From: Orthonyx spaldingii
Lineage: Eukaryota; Chordata; Aves; Passeriformes; Orthonychidae
Assembly: GCA_013397795.1 (NCBI GenBank)
Contig: VZTJ01000300.1
Location: 1,668,861-1,732,860 of the forward strand
Direction of reading: 5' to 3'
Length of the DNA: 64,000 bases
Shown: one piece after another, positions 62,178 through 64,000 of the stretch
How the letters are laid out: each line of letters starts with the position of its first letter
How positions within the stretch are numbered: the stretch's first letter is position 1
Made by a program: the position numbers and the translations under genes
Notes under the pieces: model-generated
Told to the model about the DNA's origin: nothing
Databases searched by the model: none
Seen by the model: the letters and a program-made list of their open reading frames with translations, nothing else

Positions 62178-63685
62178 CTGATGTAACTACAACATGAAGA
62201 ATCAGAACTAAAAAATGGATAATTACAGAAAAATAAGAGGGCCGAATGAAAATAAGATGGAGGCACTGAACAAGAATTATTTAAGTTTCTCATGAGCAAT
62301 GTTCTTGCACCTTTACGTGACTACTCTCAGATGATGCATGCTCTGCTCTAGGTAGTCAGATCCAATAACAATTAAGACAGGCAACAGAAAATGATTTTGC
62401 CCTTAGCATCCTGGGTTTGTGGGGGAGTGATCTGCTAGAAAAATATTCCACAAAACAGCACATAACATTGAGCTTACTAAACAAAGTCACTGAACAGAAA
62501 ATTATTGATTTCGAAGGGTGTTGAGATTACTCATATTTCCGCTCCCCTGGTTTGAATCTATTAAAGGTAAAGAAATGCTCAAGAAATGCTGAGCTCCATC
62601 CATATGGTAAAACAGTTGAAAAAGTCAATAACATGTATTTTGAAGCTACTGTACAAGCTGAGTTTACTGGTTACTAAAATACTGAAGATAGGTTTAACAA
62701 GCATAGGTAGGACCAGTTCAGCACCATTTTTAACACTAAACCAAAAAACCTAAGAAATTTACCTGTAGCCAAGACATATATACACACTGCTAAATTCCCA
62801 GGAATTTTCAGAGCTCCCACCCTCCCCAGGATTGCCTCTGCCTGCGTGTTCTCACCAGCCACTCCAGCCCTGGCCTAGCCTGGCCACACTCAGACACTGC
62901 TGCTGGATCTGGAGGTGCTGAATGAGACGGCCAGGAAGAGGGTTCAGCTCTTACATTAGAAGAGTTTTATCCATGGTGTTGCTGTCCCATAAAGAGAATG
63001 TATCAGAGACACTGGCTTGAACACTGGCTCTGCACAGCCACTGGCTCTGCACAGCCCCTATGTCAAGGAGAATCAGAGGCAGCAGCTGGGACTATACCAA
63101 GAACCAAACTGAAGGAGGTACAACATCCTGATCTACTGGTGGCCTGACCATGTGTGTGCAACACAGCACAGCTTCTGGGCCTTGGACATGCTCTACACCA
63201 GAGCACACATAACTGTGTATTGAGTTGTTGGCTTGTAGCCTGCCTAGGAGGGGCAAGCAACAACTACGTGCATTTCATAAGCTCTTCTGCTTCGGATTGT
63301 CTTCCCTGCCTTCCTCTATTACCCCACTTAAATAGGAAATACTTTCACTTCAGCTATGTTGCTCTGTTTAGAAAATGAAGACATGTTAAACACATAAGTT
63401 TATGTTTTTCTCTTATATTTTTAAGCCCATCTTGGGATACTCCAAACCTGTGACACCTGTACACATATGTAATCATAAACCACTGAAGAGACAGCACATA
63501 CTGGAATGTTTTATTAAGAACACTCATTGCAGAATCCTTTTCCTCAAGCCACTCATTCCTGTTTCTGTTGACAGCATAGTCAAGATTCAGTATTTTATAA
63601 CCAGTTCTTCAGCACAAGTGCGCGGCACAACTTCAAGTGGAGACCAAGTTAACACATCTGCTTAACTGTTAAAGTAAATCTTTTA
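62178..63685. other. unique DNA between exon candidates and the CpG island
   Basis: A 17-bp tandem duplication (CACTGGCTCTGCACAGC) lies at 63022-63055. No exon called. Confidence 0.5.
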
Positions 63686-63699
63686 TGTCAATCATTCAC

Positions 63700-63788
63700 T
63701 ATTTGGGATGCTCCCAGACGGGCCGGTTCTCCGGGATGACCGGAGCTGCGGAGTTCCCGCCACGCCTGCCCTGGGCCACGCACACCAT
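63700..63788 (-). CDS. possible first coding exon inside the CpG island, minus strand
   Basis: A minus-strand ATG at 63788-63786 has a good context (G at -3, G at +4) and opens MVCVAQGRRGGNSAAPVIPE..., 29 codons, before a TAG at 63699. A weak donor (AAATA then GTGAAT) would end the exon just before that stop with 2 bases left. If real, it would be the start of the gene running leftwards; splicing to the 61722 candidate keeps the frame. Confidence 0.25.
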
Positions 63789-64000
63789 AGCAGCCCCCGC
63801 CGGCCCCCCCGCATCCGCACCCACATCCTCTTCCTCCTCCTCCTCCTCCCCCCTTGGAGGGCGGGCGGCGCGGCGCGGCGCAGCGCAAGGTGTGCCGCAG
63901 GTGCCGGGCTATATCAGGCGGCGCGGCGGCGGCGGGGCGGCCCCATGGCGGCGCCGGCCATGGCCGAGCCGCGCTCCAAGCGGCCCCGGGGGACGCTGCC
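63705..64000. promoter_or_regulatory. CpG island promoter
   Basis: GC content and CpG density rise abruptly at about 63715 and stay high to the window end. GGGCGG boxes lie at 63859-63864 and 63863-63868, and a CTC/TCC polypyrimidine run at about 63825-63853. A TATA-like CTATATC is at 63909-63915, placed to serve a start just upstream of the + strand ATG. Such islands in birds mark promoters, often active in both directions. Confidence 0.85.
63945..64000 (+). CDS. start of an unidentified + strand gene, cut by the window end
   Basis: ATG at 63945 (weak context, C at -3) and a second in-frame ATG at 63960 (strong context, G at -3 and G at +4) open MAAPAMAEPRSKRPRGTLP. The frame has no stop before the window ends. 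The SKRPRG stretch is a basic cluster that could act in nuclear localisation. The upstream frame is also open without an ATG. I cannot name the gene from 18 codons. Confidence 0.6.
   Translation, partial: MAAPAMAEPRSKRPRGTL

Noticed and set aside
63688..63888. 66-codon minus frame with a glycine run in the CpG island
   Set aside because: It arises from CCT/CCG repeats in the promoter; another minus frame there has a better start context.
1..64000. tRNA, rRNA, known microRNA, CRISPR or bacterial operon features
   Set aside because: I looked for T-arm-like words, well-known microRNA seeds and regular spaced repeats by eye and saw none that hold up; a full covariance-model search was not possible.

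Overview
The window looks like a bird nuclear genome, probably a modern (neognath) bird. It is compact vertebrate non-coding DNA carrying many 5'-truncated CR1 LINE copies, most ending in the avian ATTCTGTG-type tail. It also has a few short A/T-rich and (CA)n simple repeats, and a sharp CpG island with a gene start at the right edge. There are no bacterial, plasmid, phage or CRISPR features. No ATG-initiated open frame in the window is a convincing gene. The coding signal I find is in short exons between splice sites, located and translated by hand.

Left part (1 to about 23.8 kb): unique DNA, G/T-rich on the + strand by eye, with eight CR1 copies (about 1.08, 2.65, 4.15, 5.07, 6.07, 7.23 and 10.66 kb, the last possibly composite). 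The copy at 6.07-7.23 kb keeps part of the reverse transcriptase but is dead: the FADD motif reads FADG, there is a frameshift, and a 135-N assembly gap interrupts it. Two + strand stretches (4809-4895 and 20884-21102) have good splice sites and one open frame each, but I cannot tie them to a gene.

Right part (about 24 to 63.7 kb): base composition flips to A/C-rich on the + strand, as expected if the minus strand is transcribed. In agreement, a series of minus-strand exon candidates runs from about 61.0 kb down to 37.4 kb. Three at 60.9-59.4 kb join in phase, and four at 57.0-52.3 kb (56806-56982, 56562-56621, 54851-55028, 52319-52472) join in phase at every junction. A further strong exon lies at 40806-40891, and a stop-containing last exon at 37423-37511, with an AATAAA about 750 bases beyond. 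The predicted protein is leucine-rich and helical. I do not recognise the family, and several joins remain unresolved.

Right edge (63.7-64.0 kb): a CpG island with GC boxes and a TATA-like element, followed by a + strand start codon pair opening MAAPAMAEPRSKRPRG, cut by the window end. The same island has a minus-strand ATG in good context, so it could be a bidirectional promoter serving both the + strand gene and the minus-strand gene.

Other structure: an old imperfect palindromic repeat at 42963-43068, an exact 28-bp direct repeat 1.9 kb apart around 48.75 and 50.70 kb, and low-complexity tracts of opposite sense at 26.2 and 31.2 kb.
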